The notes under the pieces were generated by a model. The model was not told the origin of the DNA. It did no database searches and was given only the letters and a program-made list of their open reading frames with translations. Positions 25,101-37,200 of a stretch of 64,000 bases of DNA are shown one piece after another (positions within the stretch are counted from its first letter, which is position 1; every line of letters begins with the position of its first letter). This DNA is from Zygnema cylindricum (taxonomy: Eukaryota; Streptophyta; Zygnematophyceae; Zygnematales; Zygnemataceae): contig JBBHKE010003455.1 in NCBI GenBank assembly GCA_037447655.1, positions 93,453-157,452 on the forward strand. Reading direction: 5' to 3'. The position numbers and the translations under genes were made by a program.

Positions 25101-26502
25101 TCGAGCGATACAAGGCCAGATTAGTGGCAAAGGGGTTCACGCAGAAGGGGGGAATTGATTATGAGGAGACCTTTGCTCCAGTTGTTAAATTTCCCTCTGT
25201 CCGAATCCTACTTAGTCTAGCGGCAGCCGAAGACATGGATGTGCACCAGATTGACATTAAAACCGTTTTCTTACACAGAGAATTAGAAGAAGAAATCTTC
25301 ATACGACATCCGGAAGGATTTGTGGAAAAAGGAAAAGAAAAAAAGGTGTGCAGGTTGATAAAGTCTCTATATGGACTAAAGCGGGCTCCACGCCAATGGA
25401 ACAAGAAGCTAGACGAGCTTTTGACGAGTTGGGATATATCCGAAGTAGTTCGGATCATTCCATCTATCTATTTGAGTGTGAGGAAGGTATAATTTTCATT
25501 GCCATCTATGTTGACGATTTGCTTCTATTGAGTAAATCAATAGAGAAAATTAATAGATTGAAAAATGATCTAAAGAGTAGATTTGAAACGAAAGACTTAA
25601 GGGAGGCAAAGTATATTTTGGGAATTCAGATGGAGAGGGCTACAGAGAAGAAAACGATAAGACTAACTCAAAAGGAAACAATAAGGAATATGCTTGAAAA
25701 ATTTCAAATGGATAAAGCAAATAGTTGTACGACTCCTATAGAGTTAAAGAAAGGATATGAGGGGAGCTCGGAAGAGGGAGTCTTGATCTTCGATAATGAA
25801 TTAGGACCTGAGGAAAGCAAATTTATGAAATCTATTCCGTACAGACATGTTGTCGGTAACTTGATCTATTTTATGAATTGCACTCGTCTTGATATAGCAG
25901 CAGCTGTGGGAGTATTAAGTAGGAGTCTGAATGATCCTAGGAAGAAAGATTGGGAAGCGGCCAAAATGGTCATGCGGTATTTGGTAGGAACAAGAGATTT
26001 GTGGTTGCATCTGGGTGGGGATAACACTGACATCACTACTTGGAGTGATGCCAGTTATAGGGATGCTCCGATGAGGAGGTGTACTTCTGGATATGTGTTG
26101 TATGTTGGGAATGGGGCTTGTTGTTGGAGCAGTAAACAACAAAAGGTGATTGCTCAGTCCACCGTGGAGGCTGAGTAAATGGCCTCTTGTTCTGCTGTGA
26201 AAGAATTAATATGGGTGAAATCTTTGCTTCAAGAATTGGGATGTATGAAAAGCGGAGTGCAAAAAGTATTTTGTGACAATCAAGCTGCGATTGCAATTGC
26301 AGCAAACCCTAAGCATCACTTTAAAGCAAAGCATATGGATATTCGTTTGAGCTTTGTTAGAGAGAAGGTTGAGAATAAAATAATTAGTTTGGAATATAAA
26401 CCGGATGGAGAGATGGTAGCAGATATGATGACTAAACCGGTCCCTTCTCCTAAATTGATATTATGTAGGGAGAAGTGTGGACTGAAGCAAAAGATAGACT
26501 AG
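22112..26502 (+). pseudogene. Broken copia gag-pol of E1
   Basis: The gag ATG at 22112 lies inside the LTR but meets TAA at 22127. Gag-like sequence is open from 22154 to 22816. The nucleocapsid knuckle (CHFCKKPKHYMAEC) is at 23015-23056 and the protease DSG at 23285-23293. Integrase covers about 23609-24300 and its middle acidic residue is replaced (RSNNGGEY rather than SDNGGEY). RT runs from about 24960, with YVDD intact at 25507-25518, and RNase H ends at 26502. In-frame stops occur at about 22814, 23480, 23604, 24155 and 26176, with a frameshift near 25430. It cannot make a full polyprotein. Confidence 0.9.
22132..22146 (+). other. Primer-binding site of E1 (half-tRNA-Met type)
   Basis: GGTTACGGGCCCACC directly follows LTR-A. 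It differs at one base from the E2 site, which matches the complement of the anticodon arm of plant initiator tRNA-Met as I remember that tRNA. Copia of Drosophila is known to use such a 5' half-tRNA primer. Confidence 0.75.
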
Positions 26503-26515
26503 AAAATAAGGGGAG
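26503..26515 (+). other. Polypurine tract of E1
   Basis: AAAATAAGGGGAG directly precedes LTR-B, the expected place for the plus-strand primer. Equivalents precede LTR-C (31848-31859) and LTR-E (38608-38621). Confidence 0.8.
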
Positions 26516-27489
26516 TGTTGAAAAAGGAGGTATTTTGCAGTCTTTCTTATGGACTTACTGCAACCCTCATACTTGTCGTAGTCACTGAGGACCTGTATAA
26601 AGCCATGGCTGCCTGCTGCATCTAAAGGAGACAGGTAGATCATTCAGGGCAGTTTTTTCTTTGCAAAATATATTACTGCACCTTGTGAGAATTGACCCAG
26701 TGACCTCTGGATGATCACCGTACGGACCAGCCGTACGCCTTATCCAGTAAGTCTTGAAGATTCGATACATGTATATGGCGCGATAATGATTTAAAACAAT
26801 ACGGCGCCGGACATTTCATTTAACAAATTACGGAATGATTTATGCATGGAAACATACCGCGTCGCACGAAATCGGGACCGCACGAAAATTGCGAATTAAC
26901 ATTTAATTTCGAGTAACGAAATTAAAATGTCTAGATCTGATCGAACGACTCACAGTGGGGCCGAAATACAGGAATAGACATTTGGCGGTTTGCGGAGCAG
27001 ATGTCGGCGGATGACACGTGGCAACATATGGTTGGACAGCGGACATTACGGGAGGAGCAACTACGGGTCCGAAACTGACACGCGTCAGCGGACCGGCCAT
27101 GCCGTACTATGGCCGTACAAGAAGTACAACGGTACCTGTACCTTCTTGTACTCTACAGTCATATGATTGGTCTAGTACCTTAGAGACAGGTTTAGAGAGG
27201 TAGCTTAGGACTTATAATATTTTCGGTTTTTTCGGCCTCTCTCCCAGAGAACACCTGTATTTATGGACCAACTTTGGTCAGCCATAACTTAATGCTCAGG
27301 TGAGCAAATTCAGTGATTCTTTCTGCAGCGGACTCAGGGGAGTCCACACTACACAGGGGTGTATTCGATCAGATTTTTTGCGTCCCAGGGTGGGACTTAT
27401 TCACTGTCAAAGTTAAAAGTGCATATACTATCCTAGAGGCTTCACATAATCTGGACATTCTGTGTACCAATGGAGGTCACTGAATTACA
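26516..27489 (+). repeat. LTR-B, shared by E1 and E2 (about 974 bp)
   Basis: It begins TGTTGAAAAAGGAGG and ends GAATTACA. It follows the polypurine tract of E1 and precedes the primer site of E2, so it serves as the 3' LTR of one and the 5' LTR of the other. It resembles LTR-A more than LTR-C at its start and retains the CAGGTGAGC block near its end (about 27297). Confidence 0.85.
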
Positions 27490-30400
27490 GGTTATGGGCC
27501 CACCCTCTAGGTTGCCCATTTTCAATGGAACATGGTTCATTTATTGGGATACTATGATGAAGGGTGCATTGTTTGGAAAAAGGCTTTGGGGCATTGTGAG
27601 TGGTCGTGTGCGTCGGCCATCCGCAAAATTGGGAGTTCCACCAGGGTTTGGAGGATCTCGGTTCACAGGAGGATCTGCGGGGGCAGAGGTGGTAGAGGAT
27701 GTTGGAGAAAGCATCGTGTCGGACATAAGGAAGGAGAAAGGGAAGGAGAAACTCACACCGATGCCTACTGGATCGGTTCCGATAGCAGATGTTCAGAAAA
27801 ACCGAGGCTAATGATAGTGAAATCTGGGATTTCAACAATACCGTGGCGACTCATTTTATTCTCGGGCGTCTCACCTAGGCAGTGGCTACACCTCATCTTC
27901 ATGTTGACAAGGCAAACGAGTTGTGGGAGGCTCTTGTCAACATTTACAAGAGTGGTACAATTCAGCAGCAGAAGCTGGCAGATCAGAAGGTACAAGCATA
28001 TGTATACAAAGGGGGAAAGATGTTAGATTTTTGTAATGACTTGGCTACACATTTTATGGAGCTTGAGAGTGCTGGAAAAGATTTTATTGAAAAAGAAAAG
28101 GTTAACTGTTTACTGATGAAGTTACCCAATGAGTTCGACAACATAATCAATCGTGTGCAAGACTTGCTAGACTACAGGTGGATATGGAACTCAGTGGTAG
28201 GGATAAATCTCGGTCGGGAGAATACGATTGAGATCCAAAGGGGAGGAAAGAGTGGGCAAGCCTTGGCAGCTGCGATCGATTAGAGGAACAAGAATCCCCG
28301 AAAACCGGTCGGAAACTATGGGGGGGAGGGAGCAGAAAAATCAGACCAACGAGTTAGGACCAAGGGCTCCCAAAGGTTTATGTCATTTTTGTAAGAAATT
28401 TGGGCACTATAGGGCAGAGAGCACTAAGCTAACCGAGCTTCGGTTAAAGGAAGGGCAGACAGGTGGAACCCCGAGTGGAGTGAAAAACGCCCTTGTGACA
28501 CAAGTACATGAGGTAGAATCCGAGGACGAGGACAATGAGCACCTATTGGATGAGGAGAAGGAGGCGAAAAACGAGGTCGAATTTCCACGAAGGCAGAAAT
28601 GTGCTTACGGTGGATTGAAAGGTGAAGCTGGCTAGATAATACATTGAGGTGCCTCCATGCACAGGATTAAGGATAAACAACTGTTCACTAAGATAAGAAA
28701 GATTCCCACCGAAGAGATATACTACGGGGATGGGAGGATATTCACTACTACTCTTCTAGGATCGGTAGATCTCAAAGTGTTAGTAGAAGGAAAGACATCT
28801 ATAGTAACATTCTCCGATGTATTGTTTATTACGAAGCTGAACAAAAACCTCATCTCTACATCTGTATTAGATGATAAGGGTTTTTTTACCAGCACTAGGG
28901 AAGGAGTCTTTACTGCTAGTTTTGAGGAAGAGGTCTATTTCATTGCTGAGAAAGGTAGCCAAGGGATGTTTAGGCTGATTTTAAGTAATGAAATAAAGAA
29001 ACTTTATTATGCTTGTGTTCATGATATTATGGTGTGGCATAAGAGGCTTGGGCATGTGATTCTAGATAAGTTAAGAGAGATTAAAAAGATGGGAGTGGTG
29101 GAAGGGATTCAGTTCAGTGAGAGTGATAATATAAGTGATTATAGTGGATGTGCTCAAGGTAAAGCACACAGATTACCTTTTCCCAAAATAGCCACTTATA
29201 AGGGAGAAAAAAATTTATAGATTAAGTACACACAGATATTTGGGGACCGGCTAAATTGCCCTCACCAGAGGGGAAGAGATTTATGATGACTATCACTGAT
29301 GATTGGTCTCGATATTCGAGGGTGTATTTTTTGAAAAACAAGTAAGAGGCTTAGGATTATTTTAGACAATATAAAGCACGGAGCGAAAAACTCTATGAAA
29401 CTCCAATCAAGAGAGTAAAGATTGACAATGGTGGAAAGTATACTTCTAACCTGTTTGAGGATTTTTTGAGGGAAGATGGAGTCCATCACCAAAAGACAGC
29501 TCCAAAAAACGCAAAACAGAATGGGGTAGGTGATAGATTAAATAGGACATTAAGGGATAGTGCTAGAAGTATGTTGTCAGACAAGAAGATAGGAAAAATG
29601 TTTTGGGGCAGAAGATTTGAACTGTACTAATTACCTCAAAAATAGAGTTATAACTTCATCCATAAAAGATCAAACACCTTATGAGAGATGGACAGGTCGG
29701 AAACCAGACATATCTCACTTAAAGGTTTTCGGCAGTCAAGTATTCAGTCTAGATATAGATCGGTCTAATTGGAAGCTAGATCCTAAAGGAAAACCAGGAT
29801 ACTTATTAGGATATGATAATGATGTTAAAGGATATAGAGTTTATGATCTTAAAAAGGGAAGATATAATTTTAGTAAAGCATCTAGTAGTTATGGATGAAG
29901 GAAAGTCTATGGATCCCTTCAAGTATACAAAGTCAGTAAAAATCAGATTTGAGTCAGAAAATTCTGATGACTTTGAACTTCCTTACTATCCAGGTTTTTG
30001 AGAAGATGACATTCTTCAAGGTAGAAATCAGCCTGAAAAGATTTCGGCTACAGAAACTCCAGTGACAACTCTACCCGAAGCGGAATACGTGGTGCAAACT
30101 GATTCGGAATCAAAGGACAGGGGAGAAGCCAAGATTGTTCGAAAGAACCCACGAGAACCATCTATTTCGGCCACAGATTTTGAGGGGGGAAGGACAAGTA
30201 GCAAAATATTGCAGGAAAAACAGTTAATAACAAGGTAACAAAACGATCTCATCAAGATGAACCTCAAACTTAGGGAGAGGCGATGACTTGCCCAGAAAGA
30301 AACCAGTGGAAGACAGCAATCAATGAGGAGATGGCTTCAATTATGGCCGCCAATACTTGGGAGCTAATGGATTGTCCACCTAACCGAAAACCAATCGGTT

Positions 30401-31847
30401 GTAAGTGGGTTTTCAAATTAAAACTAAACCGAGATAACACAATTGAGTGTTATAAGGCCCAATTAGTGGCAAAGGGATTTACACAAAAGGAGGGAATTGA
30501 CTACGAGGAACCTTTTGCCCCGGTCGTCAGATTTCCCTCCATCCGCATACTTCTCAGTCTGGCAGCAACGGAAGTCATGGAGGTGCACCAGATGGACATC
30601 AAGACAACCTTTTTGCATGGAGAATTGGAAGAGGAGATCTTCATGCGACAACCCGAAGGATTTGTGGAGGAAGGAGAGGAGAGTATGGTATGCCAAGTGA
30701 TTAAATCTCTTTATGGTTTGAAACAAGCGCCTCGACAGTGGAATAAGAAGCTTGATGAGTTTTTTACGGGTCTAGGATATATCCGGATCAGCTCAAATCA
30801 CTCAATCTATGTTTTTGAAGATGAGGAAGGTTTTATATTTATTGCAATTTATATTGATGATTTGTTTGTTTTAAGTAAATCAATGAAAAAAATTAATAAA
30901 CTAAAAATCGATCTTAAAGGGAGATTTGAAATGAAGGATATGAGGGAAGCAAAATATATTTTGGGAATTCAAGTATAAAGAGACTGAAAAAGAAAGATTA
31001 TAAGATTGACTAAAAAGGAAGCAATATGCAACATGCTTGAAAAATTTCAGATGGATAAAGCTAATAGTTGTACAACTCCAATGGAGTTAAAGAAGGGAAG
31101 TGAGGGGAGTGAGGAAGAAGGAGTCATAGTGTTAGACAAGAGAAGTTATCTCCTGAAGAACAGAAGTTCATGTAGACTTTTCCATATAAGCAAGTAGTGC
31201 GAAGTCTAGTCTATTTTATGAATTCTACCTTGCCGGATTTAGCTGCAGCTGTAGGAGTGTTGAGTAGAAGTCTAAATGTTCCCACTAAGAGGGATTGGGA
31301 GGCAGCTAAGAGAGTTCTTAGATATTTGATAGGAACTATGGATCTATGGTTGCATTTGGGTGAGGAGGATACTGACATCACCACTTGGAGTGATTCTAGT
31401 TATGGTGATGTTTCGATGAGGAGATGTTATTCTGGATATCTATTATATGTGGGTGATGGGGCTTGCTGTTGGTGTAGCAAACAACAAAAGGTTATTGCTC
31501 AGTCCACCATGGAGGCTGAGTATATGGAATCTTGCTCTGCTTTAAAAGAATTGATGTGGTTCAAGTCTTTGTTTGGTGATCTTCGTCACCTTAAGAGTGG
31601 TGTGCAAATTTTTTTTTGTGATAATCAAGCAGTAATCGCTATTTCTGCCAATCCTAAAGATCATTTTAAAGCCAAACACATAGACATTAGACTCATCTTT
31701 GTTAGAGAGAAAGTAGAAAACAAAATAATCAGTTTAGAGTACCGACCAGATAGCGAGATGGTAGCAAATATGATGACCAAACCTGTGCCTTCCCCTAAGC
31801 TAATTTTCTGGAAGGAGAAGTGTGGTCCAAAATTAAAGATTGACTAG
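27470..31847 (+). pseudogene. Broken copia gag-pol of E2
   Basis: The ATG at 27470 lies 20 bases before the LTR end, and the frame runs through the primer site into gag (MEVTELQVMGPP), open to 27811 before a frameshift. The zinc knuckle at 28381-28422 has lost its last cysteine (AES in place of AEC). The protease DSG site reads H-stop-G near 28640. Integrase (about 28990-29600) has a frameshift at about 29220 and several stops. RT at 30283-30978 is the longest intact piece and has YIDD at about 30850-30861. RNase H at 31197-31847 is open. Confidence 0.9.
27490..27504 (+). other. Primer-binding site of E2, exact half-tRNA-Met match
   Basis: GGTTATGGGCCCACC is the reverse complement of GGTGGGCCCATAACC, which I recognise as the anticodon stem-loop of plant initiator tRNA-Met. 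The primer 3' end would fall just after the anticodon loop, as known for Drosophila copia. Confidence 0.8.
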
Positions 31848-31859
31848 AAATAAGGGGAG

Positions 31860-32939
31860 TGTAGAAATTGATGGTTCCTTTTTTAAGTGTTTTCTAGGTC
31901 TAAATTAAAATACAAAAAGAAGCCAAGGCAGTCTATCTTTAACTTCTCTCTCCAACTACCACACTTGTCTAAGTCATTGGGAAGTTAGGGTGGAAGCTAG
32001 AGCCTTGGCTGCCTAAGCTATCTAGATATTTACCGGAAATAGATTAGTTTATTTACCGATAAATTTCTTCACTAAAAGGGTAGATGTCGGAACCATGATT
32101 TGATCATGGTACCTACGGAATAATAGATAGCCGGTAGCCGGTAGTCCTAACCGTTAAGTCTAAGACTAATGATACATGATATAGGGTATGATATTTATTT
32201 AAACATAATTACGTAGGATAATTTATTTAACCCCAACTGTTTACGGGATACATAGATCCAGTTATGTAAAAGTACAGATTAAGGTACGGACAAGGAACAA
32301 GTACCGCGCATTTGTTTCGATAGCGAAACGAATATCGCGCAAGTATTTATTACGGCTACGATTAAATCTGTATTTAATCGAACGGTCGGAATGAATGTCG
32401 AGATCGCGGAAGAGGATTTCAGCGGTTTTTGGTAATCGCCATATCGGATGACACGTGGCAGAAAGACATTGGATCGTGACATCTCCAGGGATTAAGGGAG
32501 CAAATATGGATATACCACGTGTCGTCATTTAGGCCATGTCGTACATTATTTGTACAGAAAGTACACCGGCAGCTATACTTTTGTGTAGGGAAGAGTAATA
32601 TGATTTGTCCCGTACATCAGTAGATAGATTTTGTGAGAGAGATAGGACTTAGAAAAATTGGTAGATAAGACCCTCTCTCCCAGAGAGCTCTGTACAAAAG
32701 GTCAACTTTGACCCTCCATAACTTACTGCTCAGGGGAGAAAATTCAGAGATTCTTTTTGCTATTGACTAAAGGGAGTCTTGCCTTCACAAGGGTGAAGTT
32801 GGTCAGAGTTTTTGTTTTGCCAAGGTGGCAGTTATTTTTGGTGAAACATAAAGGGGTCAAGGTTATCCTAGAGGCTTCTTAGAAGCTGTCCACTCCGAGG
32901 ACTTATGGAGGTCTTAGATTTTCTGGTCACAGAATTACA
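31860..32939 (+). repeat. LTR-C, 3' LTR of E2 (about 1,080 bp)
   Basis: It begins TGTAGAAATTGATGG after the polypurine tract AAATAAGGGGAG and ends GAATTACA. The flanking ACAAC and the following minisatellite remnant mark the exit from the whole E1-E2 array. Confidence 0.85.
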
Positions 32940-33292
32940 ACAACTATAAACACTTGAACAAAAACCAAAAAAAGGTAGGGGTACGTCCCCATGTATTAAA
33001 GTATCTACTATTTTATGTCTTTATGCCCTAAAATTCAAGGAATTTTGACAAAAAATTTAGTCGTACAAGAAAATTATTTTTACGTAAGTAGATTGAACAA
33101 CAATTTAAATTTTGGATGTATGGTGTGTTTGTCGCCATGTCAACGTATTTTGGTGTTTTCCCTTTTTCGACCCCCGGGCAAGCTAATCAAGCCCAAAAAA
33201 AAACTTCATCCAAAATCACTCCGAGGGGGTGATTATTGTTGAAGTACCGCCCAAACAACGAATGAAAAATGACCCACGCACGTGTAGAAATT
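32940..33292. other. Spacer between the copia array and E3
   Basis: It opens with a diverged half-unit of the minisatellite that also precedes LTR-A (GAACAAAAACCAAA, about 32957-32970). The rest is AT-rich with no gene or recognised repeat. Confidence 0.6.
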
Positions 33293-34268
33293 AATGGTTC
33301 TTTTAGTATTTTCTAGGTCTAAAATGAAAGGTAGAAAAGAAAACGAGGCAGTCTGCCTCTAACTCCTATCTTCAACTCCCACACTTGTCGCAGTTTTTGA
33401 AGGTTGATAAGGGAGCTAGAGCCATGGCTGCCTGTGCTCTCCAAGGAGAGACAGGCAGTTGTTGTTGAAAGGAGTGAATTAATAGTTCACTTCTCTATTT
33501 TAGTTATACTTTAAAGAGAGAGAGAGTGAGGATCAAAGGCACGCCATGGCTGCCGCCATATTTAAAAAGTGGCAGATTTTGTTCAAGATGATATTTTACC
33601 AAAATATTGCCTAGGTCTGGATTTGAACCTGCGACCTCTAGATTCTATATAGCCAGGCGCCTTAACGATTAAGGCGCTACGAAACGATACACGTGACGGA
33701 TTTCAAAGATATATACACATTAACAAAACGGCTAATTAGCACCAAACTAACGAAGAGGAACAATTCATGCACGTACGCGAATCTGAACCGTGTAAAATAT
33801 GTTTTGTTCGGAAGTCGAGCATTGTAGCTGCCACCCGAAGTGAGCTTTTGGCGACATTTGGAGATAGCATCCACGGTGCCACGTGGCCCCGCATTATTTG
33901 ATACAATAGAAGATGGGAGTAGAAACTATCGCTCCCAACTTCAGAGGTGTTACCTTGTAGACTATGTCGTACAAAAGACGTACAATAAGTTTATCGCCTA
34001 TGGTACCTTCTTATACTATATAATGTTCCTATTGGACTAGGGTTTAGTAGTAGGTATTCGTGAGTAGGCACACCAAGAATAAGTGGTATTTAGGTACCTC
34101 TCTCTAAAAGAGCTTCTAAAATATAAACTTCATTTTTGACCAACCATAACTTACTGCTCAGGGGAGCAAATTTAGAGATTCTTGCTGAAACACAAAGGGG
34201 TCAGGGTTATCTTAGAGGCTTCGTGTGAGCTGCCCACTCTGAGGACCTATGGAGGTCTTAAAGTTGCA
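33293..34268 (+). repeat. LTR-D, 5' LTR of E3 (about 976 bp)
   Basis: It begins TGTAGAAATTAATGG and ends AAGTTGCA before the primer site. It contains a strong hairpin (33428-33458), an antisense tRNA-like segment (33608-33679) and a TATA-like ATATAAAC at about 34121. Confidence 0.85.
33608..33679 (-). other. tRNA-like segment inside LTR-D
   Basis: Read on the minus strand it has a D-arm-like inverted repeat (GCGCC/GGCGC) and a B-box-like GGTTCAAATCC preceded by GGTCGCA. The acceptor stem does not pair, so it is not a working tRNA. A second copy lies in LTR-E at 38948-39020. Confidence 0.55.
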
Positions 34269-37200
34269 GGTTTTGGGCCCACCCTTTAGGGTACCCATCT
34301 TTTATGGATCTGGCTTCATATATTGGGAAAGTATGAAGATAGTAGATCTATGTGAGAAAAGGTTTTCGGGAATAATGAGTGGATGGGTGAGGCGTCCATC
34401 CAGTCTTGGGATCCCTCCAGGTTTACAGGAAGCAGATTCACCAGAGATGCAAATCCATCTCCAACAGAAGAGACAATAGAAAGTGAGGTGGTGGACAAAG
34501 GAAAGGAGAAGGAGATGGTCATACCAATAGCAAGCGGTTCGGCATTCATGTCACATATTTCGAGGAACGAGGAGAATGATACTAACACGTAGACTACAAC
34601 ATATGGCGGCAAAGCACTTCATCCTTTGCCATCTCACTCAAGGGCTTGCATCTCTTCATTTGCAGGTAGAGATGGAATCCGTTCTTTGGGTGGCTCTCAT
34701 AGAAATGTACCGAAGCCGCACAATTCAGCAACAACAGCTGGCTGAACAGAAAATTAACGCATATGTACACAAGAGGGAGAAGATGTTGGATTTTTGTAAT
34801 AAGCTCGCAACACTTTTCATGGAGCTAGAGAGTTATGGACTGATTGAAACTGAAAAGATGAAGGCTAACTGCTTGCTCATGAAGTTACCAAATGAGTTCG
34901 AGAACATAGTCAACCGTGTGCAAGATTTGTCGGACTCAAGGTGGATATGGAATTTAGTGGTAGGGATGATTTTCGTTCGAGGGAATATGATTGAGATCCA
35001 AAGGGGTTGAAAGAGTGGGCAAGCCTTGGCAGCTGGGACCAATTGGAGGAAGAATGACTCCAAGAAATTGATCCAAAATTATGGAGGGGGTGGGTAGAAA
35101 AATCAGACCGACGAGTTCGGACCAAGGGCTCTTAAGGGTTTGTGCCACTTTTGTAAGAAACCAGGGCACTATATGGCAGAGTGCACTAAGTTAACCAAAT
35201 TGCGGTTAAAGGAGGGGCAAACCGCTAGACCTCCGAGAGGAAATAAAAAGGCCCTTGTGAAACAAGTACATGAGGCGGAATCTGAGGATGAGGACGATGT
35301 GCTCCTATTGGATGAGGAGTTGGGGGCGAAAAACGAGGTCAAATTTCCACCAAAGCAGAAATGTGCTTTCGGTGGATTCCAAAGTGAAGCAGGCTAGATT
35401 GTAGATTGAGGTGCCTCCATGCACATGTTTAAGGATAAACATTGGTTCACTAAGATAAGAAAGATTCCCACCGTAGAGATAGAGTACGGGGATGGGAATA
35501 TGGTCAAAACTTCTCTTGTAGGATCGGTAGATCTCAAAGTGTTAGTAGAAGGAAAGACATCCATAATTACATTCTCTGATGCATGTTTTATTCCGGTGCT
35601 GAACAAAAACCTCATCTCTACGTGTGTATTAGATGATAACGGTTTTGATACTAGCATTAGAAAAAGAGTCTTTACTGCTAGTATTGAAGAGGAAGTTAAT
35701 TTCACAACTGCAACGGATGTTTAGGCTGATTTTAAACAATGAAAAGAAGAAACTTTATTATGCTGGTGTTCATGATGTAATGTTTTGGCATAAGAGGCTA
35801 AGGCATGTGAATCTATATAAGTTAACAAAGATGACAAAGATAGGAGTAGTGGAAGGGATGAGTTCGGTGAGAGTGAGAATCTAAGTAATTGTAGTGGATG
35901 TGTTCAAGGTAAAGCACACACGTTACCCTTCCCAAAAACAACCACTTATCATGGAGAAATGATTCTGAATTTTGTACAAACAGATAATTGGGGACCGGCC
36001 AAAGTGCCTTCACCCGGAGGGAAGAGATTTATGATGACTATCACTGATGATTGGTCTCGCTATTCCAGGGTTTACTTTTTGAAGAATAAGTCAGAGGCTC
36101 AGGAATGTTTTAGACAATATAAAGTATGGAGTGAAAAACTCCATGAATCCCCAATCAAGAAAGTAAAGAGTGACAATGGTGGAGAGTATACCTCTAACCG
36201 GTTTGACGATTTTCTGAGGAAAGATGGAGTCTAACACCAAAAGACAGTTCCAAAAAACTCGGAACATAATGGGGTAGCTGAAAGATTAAATAGATCACTA
36301 AGTGATATTGCTAGAAGTATGTTATCGGATAAGAAGATAGGAAAAAGGTTTTGGGCCGAAGCAATAAACTTTGCTAATTACCTCAAAATTAGAGTTTTTA
36401 CTTCAGTGGTAAAAGGCCAAACACCTTATGAGAGCTGGAGCGACCGGAAAACTGAAATATCTCACTTAAATGTTTTTGGCAGTCCACTGTTCAGTTTAGA
36501 TACAGATCGGTCTAATTGGAAGCTAGATCCTAAAGGAAAACCGGGGTACTTATTAGGATATGATGAGGATGTTAAAGGATACAGAGTTTAGGATCTTAAA
36601 AGAGAATATTTAATCTTAGAAAAGCATCTAGTAGTTATAGATGAATGAAAGTCTGTGGATCCCTTCAAGTAAACAAAGTCAGTAAAAATCAGATTTGAGT
36701 CAGAAAATTTGGATGACTTTAAGCTTCCTTACTATCTTGCTTTCCGAGAAGTATCTTGCTTTCCGAGAAGATAACATTCTTACAGGTACAAATTAGACTG
36801 AGAACGACTTGGCCGTGGAAATTCCAGTGACAACTCTAACTGAAGCGGAAGACGTGATGGGAATTCCTTCGGAATTGAGGGACAGGAGAGAAGCCGAGAT
36901 TGTTTGAAAGAACCCACGGTAGCCATCTATTCCGGCCATTGATTTTGAGGGAGGAAAAAGATGTAGCAAAAGGTTACAAGAAATACATGTTAATAACAAG
37001 GTAACAAAACTATCTCATCCGGATGAACCTTAGACTTATGGAGAGGCGATGAATTGTCCAGAAAGGAACCGGTGGAAGATAGCCATAAATGAGGAGATGG
37101 CCTCAATTATGGCAGCCGATACTTGGGAGCTTGTAGATTGTCAACCTAACCGAAAACTAATCGGTTTTAAGTGTATGTTCAAATTAAAACTTAACCAAGA

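Larger units (their letters stand above)
21019..27489 (+). mobile_element. Copia element E1 (LTR-A, internal region, LTR-B)
   Basis: Ty1/copia order is seen: 5' LTR 21019-22131, primer site 22132-22146, gag, zinc knuckle, protease, integrase, reverse transcriptase, RNase H, polypurine tract 26503-26515, and 3' LTR 26516-27489. The integrase-before-RT order places it in copia. LTR-A and LTR-B are clearly related but have many differences, so this is not a young insertion. LTR-B is shared with the next internal region (E2). The left flank is GCAAC, which nearly matches ACAAC after LTR-C at 32940. Confidence 0.9.
26516..32939 (+). mobile_element. Copia element E2 (LTR-B, internal region, LTR-C), chimeric
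   Basis: The internal region is 27490-31859 and the 3' LTR is 31860-32939. The first part (LTR-B and gag to about 28020) follows E1 closely in DNA and protein. From about 28050 onward the sequence follows E3 (for example LLMKLPNEFDNIINRVQDL), and LTR-C begins TGTAGAAATTGATGG like LTR-D and LTR-E. The copy is therefore a recombinant of two subfamilies, or the middle of an array formed by recombination. Confidence 0.8.
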
